Source: Plantago major (lineage: Eukaryota; Streptophyta; Magnoliopsida; Lamiales; Plantaginaceae). From it: 64,000 bases of DNA. The stretch lies in NCBI GenBank assembly GCA_026545765.1, contig CM048844.1, positions 65,471,035-65,535,034 of the forward strand. The letters are read 5' to 3'. Each line of letters starts with the position of its first letter. The first letter of the stretch is position 1. The position numbers and the translations under genes are program-made. The notes under the pieces were generated by a model that was not told the origin of the DNA, made no database searches, and worked only from the letters and a program-made list of their open reading frames with translations. Shown here piece by piece: positions 32,036 through 42,858 of the stretch.

Positions 32036-35000
32036 GTTGATAACTCTGTTCCAGATTTCGATGACGAATCAGACGAGGAGAAGATCCCAGCCCCCAAGGT
32101 TGCTGAAAAAGTAACCAAGGCAAAGGGGAAGAACAAAAGGTCCAAGGTTGCTGAGAAAGCAACTAGCTCAAAGGTTGCTGAGCAAGCACCTATAGCAAAG
32201 GTTGTTGGTGCCAACACACCATCAGGGAAAGTCACGTATAAACAACTTCAAGAAGCCCTGATGAGTGGTGACCTAGTGTTGGTAGACGCTGATGTCAACA
32301 CCACACTTAAAAATCTGGAAGAGCTCTCAAATGCTCAAACTTCTGCTTCCAGACAACCACAACAACCACAACCACAACAGCCACAAGTGGTTGATGAAAT
32401 GGTAAATGAACTCCATCTCAACATATCAGCTATGCAATATGCTGAAGAAAATCCTGCAAACAAGCAGGTTCCCCAACTCCTAGAGAGGGATCAAACTGAG
32501 ACACCTACTCAGAATGATCAAACAAGGGAGGAAATTGAGTCAGTCACTCAGGAAAGGTCTGAAGTACCTGAAACTTCAAACAAAGAAGCCGTAATGGAAC
32601 AACAAGACCAAAGCATAGAAGGGTCACAAGTTCCAGAGACCAATCAGCCTGACAATGCTCAGGTAGCTGAATGGTTTAACTCTCTACTTGTGAAATTTTA
32701 TGTTTATCAATTTTGTTACTTATAAAAATTTCTTTGTTAAAGGCTGAATTAGAAACAAAAGAACAAGAGGAAGCTGAAAAGCTTGCCTCAGAAACTGAGA
32801 AGGAGGCTCCCATAGCCTCACCACTTAAGGAACCTGAGACTGTATTCCAGGTGGAACATAGTCTCTTAAGACATGACTTTTCAGAAATCTTTTATAAACA
32901 CTTGATTAACTCTTTGTTTCTAATAGGCTCCAACTGAGAAGAAAAATGATGAGGCTAAGAAGCCTAATTCATCAGAGAATCAACTAGAGACTCACAAAGT
33001 CTCTAAGGAACAAGTATCTGAGCCTTCTATTGAAAAGGTATATATCTCAGATATCTATATTCTTCACAATATTACTCTGATCATTTTTAAATACTTAACA
33101 CTTTCTACTCATAGGCTCAAACAGAAGTAGAAGTTGTTGGGGAATTGCCAAATCAATCCCCTCAACCAATGGAAATTGATGAGGCCACCAAACCTTCATC
33201 ACCCGAGAAAATACCAGAAACTGTACAAGTTTATGAGAGACAAGTATCTGAGCCTCCTACTGTGGAGGTGATTAACATTTCAGATATCAAATTGTCTAAG
33301 TGTTTCTCTCCTGATAAATTTCTAAGAGTTATGTCGTATTCTCAGGTTCAAAAAGAAAGAGAGGATGCTGAGGATCAGACTTCCAAGTCTCCTCCTCACA
33401 CCAAGATATCTGAGGCACCTGGAACCTCAGTAGTCCAACCTTCTGAGCCTGTTGCTGTTGCACAGGTTACACAGATACTTGACTACTCTAAAACTCAGAT
33501 ATCTACACAAGTTTTGAAACTAACTCAAAACTCTCTCTTTCAGGCTCAAAGTAGTGCCAAGAAGGATTCAAATGATGACTATGAAAACCTTCTTCCCTTC
33601 TTCAAGACTCATACCTTGCCAAAGCATATTCAATGCTTCAAGAAATGGCTGAGGTTAAGTTGCTTTGATCTCTCTGAAATACTGAGAATCACAAATCAAC
33701 CAACAAGACGAGCACGCGCTCTTGATGGAAAACTACATCCATGCAATGTTCCCTACTGAACAATATCAAGTTGCGACCTTAATGCGTAAGGATTTTTCCA
33801 AGGAAGTGGCACACAAATTGGTGCAAGCCTTCAAAAAGGCAGATGGTCAGACCAGATTACAGATGGCTTTCAAACCGGTCTTACCCACGACACTCCAATT
33901 TATACCCTCTGAGCAAGAGGAAGTAAATGGGCAAATGATCACTATTCCAGAAGTGATCAATCTGGTCTCAGAAGATGAAGAAGAGAAGGAGACTGATGAA
34001 AATGACTATAAAGATTCCATCACAAGAATGCGGATGATAAGAAGGATGATGATGATGCCCCTGCACCAGGGACGGGAGGGATTCCGCAATGAAACATTGC
34101 CTCAGCTGCTGAAAAGCACACTGAGAGGACATCACAGCAATCCCCTCCTCCATCTCCTCAGAAATCCACCCATCCATCACAACAATCCCAATAACAAAAG
34201 GACACTACTAGAGCTGGTGCTGCTCAAAAAGGAAGAGGAAACAAGAAAACTTCCCAGCCACCACTCAGAATAAATGAGCCCTCATCAAATCAAGCTGCTT
34301 TGCAAATAGTAGCTACTTCCCAGCAGCCAACTGAAGAAACAACAATGGTAACAAGGTCCATGGCAAAAAGACCTCCAAGGAGTACCAAGGAGAAGACAAG
34401 TAAGAGGGATTGATGAATCTTCTTCTGAAGAAGAAGAAGGCCAAATCAAATCCCTGGGCAATGAAGAAGGCTGCAAATCACATAACCAGAGAAATCTGGA
34501 AGATGATGATGAAGATGAGAATGAAGATGAAGCTCCTCTTCACAGAAAAAGAAGAAAGGTTGATAACCTATCTGAGCCCATAGCTGCAAAGCCTTTGGCA
34601 GCTAAAACACCCTCTGGAAATACCAAGTCTACCTAGGGCGGTTCTTCAAGCATTACCCCGAAGGAGAATTCAAGACAAAGGAGGAACAGGCTGAGAGCTC
34701 AACAAAGACAAAGTCAACTTCCACTCAGGCCAGAAGAAGCCAAAATTGAGTATGTGAAGAATGACAACAACTCCTCTATCTATAGGTGCATAAATCAGAA
34801 AAATGGCTACTGGATTCTAGAACTCAGGCATTTACTGCTAAATTCAAGGTTTCCAGAACCAATCCATAAACAGCTCATGGCATGGAGAAAAGATAAGCCA
34901 ATCTTGATTAACACCAACCACATCAAAGCATGGTTGGATTTTGAAGTAATCAAGAGAACATAATCCATGAAGAAGGACCTCTCTGTTGAATGTCCTTATG

Positions 35001-35348
35001 GAAAGCCAGATGATGTGCACAGAATTCCCAACATTACTGGAACAGGCACAAGAGCAAGACTTGTGGTGGAACCTTATGAGTCCTTCTACTTAACTGAAGT
35101 TCAATACAAGGGTAACATCAGATATCTAAAGATCATTTATGAATAATTCAAGCTATCAGATATCAGAATCGAGCATGCCTGGAAGTGGGGAAAGTATCTG
35201 TGGGTCAAGCACTTTGTCAAGAGAAATCCCACCAAAACCTACAAGGAAGTCTGTGGATTTTCCAGAGACACAGAGATGATTGTCAGAACTCTTCTCTATG
35301 ACTACTCTGATGATATCAAAAGGTTTGGTGATAGAAAATTTGCAGATT
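32036..35348 (+). pseudogene. Unrecognised retroelement-associated ORF, right copy (plus), multi-intron
   Basis: Homologous to the left copy but starting further inside. Exon 1 runs to 32662 (SDEEKIPAPKVAEKVTKAKG, a Gln/Pro tract at 32350-32385). Then come introns 32663-32742, 32851-32926, 33038-33114, 33268-33345 and 33466-33543, all GT...AG and 76-80 bp. The exons between them are 108, 111, 153 and 120 bp, all multiples of three, and open with Ala-Glu, Ala-Pro, Ala-Gln or Val-Gln. Exon 6 (from 33544) has DYENLLPFFKTHTLPKHIQC and, after a frameshift near 33720, HAMFPTEQYQVATLMRKDFS, then acidic tracts, HRKRRKVDNLSEP and a C-terminal globular-looking part (WILELRHLLLNSRFPEPIHK; VRTLLYDYSDDIKRFGDRKF). 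Several stops. No transmembrane segment seen. It ends about 390 bp before a polypurine tract and LTR, so it sits where an env-like ORF would. Confidence 0.55.
32663..33543 (+). other. Array of five short introns (76-80 bp) and four phase-0 exons
   Basis: Introns: 32663-32742, 32851-32926, 33038-33114, 33268-33345, 33466-33543, each GT...AG and A/T-rich, four of them with pyrimidine-rich acceptors. Unit spacing is 185-230 bp, suggesting repeated duplication of an exon plus intron. No RNA evidence is available, so the splicing is inferred from sequence and from the intron-less junctions of the left copy. Confidence 0.6.
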
Positions 35349-35730
35349 GATCCATGGAGCTGTTTTGAAGACTTAAAGATTTTGAATACTTGAAGACTTG
35401 TCATTTAGAATGTTCACTTGGAGCTTCGTTACTCTTGTTGTTCTATTTGATTAAGTAGTTTTTGTGATTTTGCTGATTGCACTTTTCTGTTAAATCTTGA
35501 AAAAGTTATCTATGTTCTGTAATTGTTCTAACATCTGATGAACTTACTCTCGGATATCATTTTATATAAAAGATAACTTGTAAGCAAAGATCACACCTTG
35601 TGATTTGGTTGATATTTACTTTCTGCACTTAATTATATGAATTAAGAGATCTTAAGAAATGATTAAGTGGTGGATTGTTTCCTCATCCAGATTTGTAATA
35701 GGTCAGATAGTCATCGTTGACTGATCAAAA

Positions 35731-35741
35731 TGGGGGAAATT
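35731..35741 (+). other. Polypurine tract before LTR 35742
   Basis: tgggggaaatt directly before TGTTGGAAATATC, as in Ty1/copia SIRE-like elements. Confidence 0.7.
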
Positions 35742-37359
35742 TGTTGGAAATATCTGTTTAGATTTTGATCAACATCCTAATGACTTATCTTAGCTCAGAA
35801 AGGTGATTAGTACTCTTAGTTCACTTGGACATTGTAAAAGAGGAAACTCACCAAGTACGATAGTCTAGCAAATCTTGTATAGGATGTTAGGTCTTGAAAT
35901 GTAATTTTTATTTTCTGAAGAAGACCAAGAAGAAGGCATCCAGCAGGAAAAGTTCAACGGATTTGAAGACTTGAAGACTGCACAAGATTGCTGAAGACAA
36001 AGGTTTTTCTGATACCTATATCCAGATATCTTGAAGAAACAAGTGTTTCGAAACAAGTGTTGCAAAAAGATATCTGAGATTAGAAGGTTTCTGAGATGAG
36101 GAAAGTGCCCACAGATATCTACACTCAGATACCTTGGACATAAAATATGCTTCTGAAAAAGAAATATATTATAACAAGTTGTTTAAACAAGTGGTATTTG
36201 GAGCTATGATGATCTCTGGAAGAGAACGTGCAAAGCCTCAGAAAGCTTGCATAGTTCCGTTGGCACTACAGGACAAAGTATAGTACAGTGCATTAAATGC
36301 GTGGACAGATATGTCTGAACAAAAGCTGTAGCTTATGAAGAAGAAGACAAACCTGCTACAACTATACTTAGATATCAATAGTTTGAAAATGAGTTAAGCC
36401 TAACGGATACTATTCAAACGGCACTCAAATTCATCTATAAATATCAACACTTAGACTGCTTGAGAACACACCTTAGAACACACTGAACACCAAGAACACT
36501 GAATATTCTCACAAGCTCTCTCAAGCAAACTACTTACCTTCAAGCTTTCTGTTGCGACCAAAGCTCTTGATTCTAAGTAGCACAAAAGTTCTAAGTGTCC
36601 TGATCCTTAACGAGCATTGCTATTTGTGAAAGAGTTGAACTAAGATTTCATATCTGAGCTTCATTCTCTTGAACACTTATCATAGACTTGGGTTAGTAAA
36701 GAACAAGATACCATACATTGCAAAGTGTATTAAATATACTTGATTCATAGAGCTATCTGAATAACTGAACAGTTATTAAAGAAGCTCACCTGACAATTTA
36801 CCTTAACCAACACCTTAAACGGCGTGGAGTACAGGAAGTACTTAGTTTGGGAAACTAAGGAATAACTCCAAGGTTATTCAGCACAGGAAGTACTTAGTTT
36901 GGGAAACTAAAGAAACATTCAAAAGGTTTACGAGTACAGAAGTACTTGGTGAAAGCCAGAATAACTCAGGGGGAACACTTGGTTGGGAACCTAGTGTATT
37001 TAGGAATCAAGAGAAGATATCTGTAAGGTTACCTCATTTAACTGTCTTAGTGGATTCTAGGTCTGAGAAAGGCCGAAGTGGATTAGTTGAGGGATTACGC
37101 CACCTTCAGATACCACTATAAAAAGTTTTGTGTTATTTACTTTCTGCGGTTTATTACTTGCTTTACTTATCTTGCAAAGTACTTACACCTATCTTACTGA
37201 GCACGTACACTTATCACAGAAAAGTCTTCCGCTCTCTTAAATTAAGTATCAGATATCTTCACCGATATCTGAGAAACTGTTTTTATCGACAAAAGTTTTA
37301 AAAGACTATTCACCCCCCCCCCCCCCCAGTCTTTTACTTTGCCGTTATCTGGACCAACA
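35742..37359 (+). mobile_element. Ty1/copia (SIRE-like) 3' LTR
   Basis: TGTTGG...CCAACA terminal inverted repeat, 1618 bp, preceded by a polypurine tract and not followed by a primer-binding site, so it is the 3' LTR of the element carrying the right ORF copy. TATA box TATAAATA at 36436-36443. A run of about 15 C (37313-37327) precedes the LTR end, as is common in copia LTRs. Internal short repeats 'cttagtttgggaaactaaRg' are at 36840 and 36893. No matching 5' LTR is seen in the window. Confidence 0.75.
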
Positions 37360-37702
37360 AAAAGTGATAAGGGAAAAACACACTTCAATCCAAGGGCAAT
37401 AAAGAAAACTTTGAGACAACCAAAAATCAATGACGCACATTATAAATGATTTTTGGGAACAAAGATTTTCATAACTAGACTCGAGACAATCAGTTAAAAA
37501 ACAATGGCACTTGAGGAGAAGCTTCAAGATTTTCAAAGATAATAAGTTTTAACAAAGTAGAAAAATACCCGCATAAATAAAACTTCCCTCAACAATCCCT
37601 CCCCCTAAAGCACAACTCACTCTTCAAACTTGAAAAATAAGAACGGAAAGACTCTCAGATAAAACAAAGAACACTCGAACTGGAACCAACTTCTAGTGGG
37701 AT
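37360..37702. other. Unassigned A/T-rich stretch
   Basis: No ORF of interest. It was contiguous with 39202 onward before the solo LTR inserted (target duplication gggat at 37698-37702 and 39197-39201). Confidence 0.5.
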
Positions 37703-39196
37703 TGATGAGTCGGTTTTATATCGTCTCATCTGGTCTTTTTTACCGTCTTTTTGTTATCCTTAAGTATAGTTTTACTAGTTTTTCTTAGAGTCTTTTTACT
37801 TGTTTTGTTCTTTGTGTATTTTGTAGGTATTTGGTTGAACCGCGCTAATTGAAGGCAAAAAGGGTGTATTTTACATGCATCTGGAAGATATGGAAGTCCC
37901 AATGCCTCCTATGGTTTCTAGAAGTGGAGCGGAGAAGCCAAAATACCAAGAATCAAGGATAAAAGGAGCAAAATCAAGTAAAAAGGACAAAAGGGCAAAA
38001 TCGTAAAGTGATGGAAGAAGTGGCGAACGCTAACTTGGAGATGACGCCTGCAAACCGAGCCAGAACGCTCTGGCGGGCGCCAAGTCAGGTTTGGCAGGCG
38101 CCATGGATTGAATCCTGGCGCCCGCCAAGATATCGACCATGGCGGACGCCACACTGTCAGAAGAGGACGAATTTTACCGTTTTATTTCCTAATCGCTTCA
38201 GACTTAATTTTCTTTCTTTGTATTAGAAAAAAACATCGACTATTACGGGGAATATTCTTTCTATTGAAAAAGATTGAAGTTTGCTCTCAAGCTAGATCTA
38301 GTTTCCAACGATTTTCACCTTGTAATCCGACGATTATCATTGATTGGGAGCGTAATCTACATACTTTCTTGCATCAATCGCTTCAGATTCTTCAGGTTCT
38401 ACCTAGGGTTTGTGACAACGAAGGGTAAATCAGTATCAATTGATCGATTCCTCGTATTTAGTATTAGATTATGTGTGTTAATCGTTTAATTGCTTATTTG
38501 ATTATGCCTTCGCATAACATGAGTAGCTAAACACCTTGATTATGGGGTGGTGATGGATTCAAGCATGCTAGGTAGGGTTTATGCATTTATGTATGATCAG
38601 GTTACGATTACTTTGTGCTTTTTAGATTAAATTGCATATCCTACTAATACGTTTGATGCGCAATCCGTCAATATCACTGTTAGATTAAGCATTTGATCTT
38701 TGGCAACTAAAAAGTTTTTCGTCTTGCTTTAATCTAACAGTTAGTTGGAAACGGTAATATTACGATTAGCTTTATTGATCGTAGCTTAGTGAAATTGACG
38801 CCTTCACTAATGCAATTTGTTTTCTGAACCCAAGTAGTGACAACTTGAGGTAATCGTTTCCTGTGGATCGCATATTTCTTGTTAGCTAGCTTGTTCTCTA
38901 GTCACCACTCGATAATTCTCCTCATTCATATATCAATCTCGTTAAGTGTCAATCTTATCTAGTTTTGTCTGCCTAGTTGTTTACTGTTACGATAGTTAAT
39001 CAATTCGCTGCCGAAGCAAACAGACTTTTACTGCTTTTCATATTGTTACTTCTATTCGTAAACTGAAGCTTAGCTTAGTTAAGTCCCTAGAGACCGACCT
39101 CGGGGGTAACTTCACTACACTAAAGGTTTTCGTAGTGTCGAGAGTCAGCTCTTGGCTAAGTAAACAAATAATTAAAACTTTGATATTGACACATCA
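37703..39196 (+). mobile_element. Solo LTR of an Athila-like family
   Basis: 1494 bp, TGATGAGTCGG...ACACATCA, flanked by gggat on both sides, with no internal sequence. Contains an inverted GC-rich pair (tggcgggcgcca 38071-38082 and tggcgcccgcca 38115-38126), the mini-ORF at 38519, and the U5 block 'gtccctagagaccgacctcggg' (39083-39104). Orientation follows from these shared blocks. It arose by LTR-LTR recombination. Confidence 0.93.
38519..38530 (+). promoter_or_regulatory. Conserved LTR mini-ORF ATGAGTAGCTAA
   Basis: Identical 12-mer to those at 3268, 28775 and 43601. An upstream in-frame ATG (38504) lengthens it to eight sense codons in this copy. Confidence 0.5.
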
Positions 39197-39201
39197 GGGA
39201 T

Positions 39202-40020
39202 GTTGTCTTAATAGAGTTAGATAACACTTACATCAAGCCCCGTATTTTAAACACATAGATCCAAGACAAGGTTGCAAATAAAACATGCATGATCCACACC
39301 ACATGAAAATCTAATAAAAAAGCTCATAAAACTTCGTCAGAGCACTTAACCCTTACTCAAGGCTCAACAGTCAAGCAGACACACAAGGTAGATATGTTGT
39401 TATCAAGTCAAAAAGGGAAATTAAGTTTAAACTCAGGAGAGACTCTTAAACAACTCTCCAAGAAACATTTAATGTGTAAACAAAAGCTATTTATTTATTT
39501 ATTAGAAAAGGTCATTTACTGAATGAAGGCAGTCGGAACTCCAATCAGCCCAGTAGCAACACAGTTTCTTTTAGGCAACACAGGTGATCACATAGGACTA
39601 AATGCAGGCAGCCTGAACCCCATACACCCTAGTATCCCAATGCGTACTCATTTGCTGTGCCACATTTATAGAAACAACCTCAAGCAAGTAATCACAACGG
39701 ATGAAGGCAGCCTGAGCTCCAAGCACCCCAGTGCAAAAACATGTTATATCTAGCAATTCCATTTTTAAGAAAACACTTTTATTTAATAATGGTGAGGTTT
39801 TATTATCTCTTTAAGCTTCAACTCAGACTTCCCAAAAAGACTAGAACCCACAAAAAACACATGTGGTACAGTTAAACCAATCAACCCTTTCATAAAGTAA
39901 GTGAATAACAGAGAAAAAGGCCACATTCAAGCTCAAAAATGGTATTTAAGATCAAACAATAAGAACACCAACACAAATCAAGAACCTTTGAGCTTCGATT
40001 TCAAGAGCTTTAAGAAATAT
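39202..40020. other. Unassigned stretch with three imperfect repeats
   Basis: 'gaaggcagtcggaactccaatcagcccagt' (39526), 'gcaggcagcctgaaccccatacaccctagt' (39604) and 'gaaggcagcctgagctccaagcaccccagt' (39704) are diverged copies spaced 78 and 100 bp. No ORF of interest. It is probably the non-coding part of an old element, but I cannot assign it. Confidence 0.5.
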
Positions 40021-40021
40021 C

Positions 40022-40131
40022 ACCATACTAGAAAAGACACCCACAATTAGTTCCAAAAAGAGAGACCTTTGTAAACAATTAGACGCACAAGGAACACTTA
40101 ATAGACAATAAAAGCATGCAAGCAACAAGAA

Positions 40132-40228
<97 letters not shown>

Positions 40229-40390
40229 CATACTAGAAAAGACACCCACAATTAGTTCCAAAAAGAGAGACCTTTGTAAACAATTAGACGCACAAGGAAC
40301 ACTTAATAGACAATAAAAGCATGCAAGCAACAAGAACATCATATATATATATATATATAGCATGCAAGCAACAAGAACATCATATATATA
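40022..40390. repeat. (TA)n tract flanked by a ~117-bp direct duplication
   Basis: The segment 'caccatactagaaaagacac' to 'caacaagaacatcatatat' occurs at 40022-40138 and again at 40226-40342, separated by about 43 TA units (40136-40225). A third partial copy of the end ('agcatgcaagcaacaagaac') lies at 40359-40378. The Tyr/Ile ORFs across it are artefacts. Confidence 0.9.
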
Positions 40391-41759
40391 TCAAAACCGT
40401 AGCCATCTATAATTGATATACATGCAGACATATCAATTGGTTTGATACATGCATAATGTGTGATTTTCCAAATATCAGTATCAGAAAAATCAGAAAAATC
40501 TATCATAGGACGATTACCAATAGAAAGATTAGCATGATCCAACATATAGTACAAAATCCACACACTTATTGATGAAGTGCCTGGCTCTTTATGCCAATTG
40601 AAAGAATGTAAGGATCCGAACTTTTTACTAAACTGTACTTTCACAACAGTTAATATGAACAATGATATAACCGTTAATGTAACAGCTAACCCTCAAATAG
40701 AAAAAAATACACAGCGGAATAAACTGACAAATACAGAGATGTTTTTCTGAAATGTTGTACTCTAACTTGTTGTAACCATACTGTTGATATAAATGTTGAC
40801 TCAACAGTTGGTGTAACAGAGACTGACGAACAGGTAAACAGAAAACTCTGAATGCAGTGGAAATAAATATAAAGAAAACAAAGATGATTTTCTACAAACT
40901 TAACTGGTATATAAAATACCAGTCGAGCAAATATTCACTATATTGATTAAGTGAATTTATGAAAATAAGATTCAAGGTTTCACAAGTTGAAACCTTGAAC
41001 TACAAAAACTAAACAGTTCAGAATAGTGTTACCTATTCTATGGTTGACAGATGTAGACCAACTCTAGATAATCGAGAAACCTATGCCTATTAAAAGCCAA
41101 CCGCAAAGTACGTCTACTAAATACAAAGTAACTATGAATATGTCTTTCAATGAAATCACTTTGTTACTTTGCAAACTCTCGAGTATCAGGACTAGAAGAA
41201 GTATCAATAATGTGCTGTGAATCCTTCAACTCGAGTTGCTTGTTTCTGGCCTTGATCTTGTATATATAACATGTTAACAATCAAGTCTAGATCTTCTTCC
41301 CATGCTTATTCAACTCTTAATTTGTCCAGATTGAGATCTTGTCTAGAAAATCAGATCTTTGATTCCTACTTTGATTCCTTTCTTTAACTTTGATTCCTTC
41401 TTTGATTCCTTTCCTTAAATACTTCAAGCTAAGCACATCTTCCTTTTATCTCCCATATCTTCGACCTGTTGACACAGGAAACCAAAACTATCGAACTGGG
41501 TTAAACATTAATGAAGAAAAGGCAATATTATAATAATGTCCCGCAGAGTAAAATCTAGACTGTTAAGGGCACTGTTGATGTAACACCATACAAAACAGTG
41601 CAGTTTCATACCCTTCTTTTTTGAAAGCCTTTTTCTTATCTTTTGGCTTACTGAGTCCTGTCTCATTGACCAAATTAGCACATTGGCAATTCCATTAATC
41701 CAATACTATGTCTTAGAGTTAGGAATCTGCTCTGTTGCATACGGTTTTTGAAGATATAT
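40391..41759 (-). mobile_element. Probable 3' region and LTR of the minus-strand copia element
   Basis: Follows the copia Pol frame on the minus strand. 'aaaaaagaagggtatg' (minus, about 41628-41613) could be the polypurine tract. Motifs 'aacSgttaatgtaacagc' and 'aacagttggtgtaacaga' recur at 40670 and 40805. The exact LTR ends were not found. A minus-strand frame at 40391-40662 (HSFNWHKEPGTSSISVWILY) is of unknown nature. Confidence 0.4.
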
Positions 41760-42858
41760 GCAAGTTGGTCTTTTGTGCCAATCTTGAGTATCTCAATATT
41801 GCCTTTCTCAACATGATCTCTAATGAAGTTGTGTCTAACATCAATGTGCTTTGTTCTTGCATAAAACTTAGGATTCTGAGTTATAGCAATAGCACTTGTG
41901 TTGTCACATAAAATGGGAGTTTTCTCTTCATTGATTTCATAGTCTCTGAGTTATTATTGTATCCACAAGATTTGTGAAGCACAACACCCCGCAGCAATAT
42001 ACTCTGCTTCTGTGGTTGATGTGGAAATTGAGTTTTGCTTCTTACTGAACCATGATATTAGTCTGGTACCAAGGAATTGACATGTTCTTGAGGTACATTT
42101 TCTATCAAGCATTAATCCAGCATAGTCAGCATCTGAATAGCCAACTAAACTCAAGCCACTCTCTTTTGGATACCACAGTCCAACTTCTACAGTATGTTTA
42201 ACGTACCTTAGAATCTTCATAGCAGTGTTATAGTGTGATTGCATTGGATTTGTCTGAAATCTTGCACATACACCAACTGCATATTGAATATCTGGTCTAA
42301 TTGCTGTGAGGTAAAGTAGAAACCCAATCAATTTACTATACTTGTGTTCTTCAACACTCTTATGAGATTCAATACAGGTCATCTGGGTTCCAATGCTCAT
42401 AGGTATCTTAGGCTTTAGATTAAATTTATTGAGCATGTGTTTTGCATACTTTGTTTGACTAATAAATATTCCATCATTAAGTTGCTTGACTTGCAACCCT
42501 AGGAAGTAATTAAATTATTCCATCATGCTCAACTCAAATTAACTTTTCATGAGCTCAACAAAATCTTCACAAAGTTGTTTGTCCTTAGATCCAATGATTA
42601 TATCATCAATATAAACTTGTACTAAGAGTAGTTTCCCATCATGGTTCAGTGTAAATAGAGTTTTATCAACTTCTCCTTTCTAGAAACCACTTCACAGCAA
42701 GTACTTTGCCAATATGTCATACCATGCTCTTGGAGCTTGTTTAAGACCATACAGAGCTTTCTGAAGCTTATAGACCATCTTTTTTTCCGAGAAAACTTCA
42801 AAACCAGGTGGTTGTTCAACATAAACTTCGTCAGCAAGCTCACCATTTAGGAATGTGG
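41760..42858 (-). pseudogene. Ty1/copia polyprotein, RT C-terminal half and RNase H
   Basis: Minus-strand order: FLNGELADEVYVEQPPGFE, KALYGLKQAPRAWYD and YIDDIIIGSKDKQ (RT catalytic box, about 42612), then KYAKHMLNKFNLK, LIGFLLYLTAIRPDIQYAVG, GYSDADYAGLMLDRKCTSRT (RNase H Asp box), SISTSTTEAEYIAAGCCASQ and CDNTSAIAITQNPKF. The motifs place it in the SIRE/Tork part of copia. Several stops (for example near 42680, 42540, 41951) make it dead. It breaks off exactly at 42858, where the next element's LTR begins; the rest of the RT should lie beyond the right edge of the window. Confidence 0.9.

Noticed and set aside
40079..40363. Membrane-protein-like ORFs rich in Tyr/Ile
   Set aside because: They are produced by the (TA)n tract and its flanking duplication.
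40391..40662. Minus-strand ORF with HSFNWHKEPGTSSISVWILY as a host exon
   Set aside because: It is short, unrecognised, runs into the (TA)n tract, and lies in the probable copia 3' region. Kept only as a note under that region.
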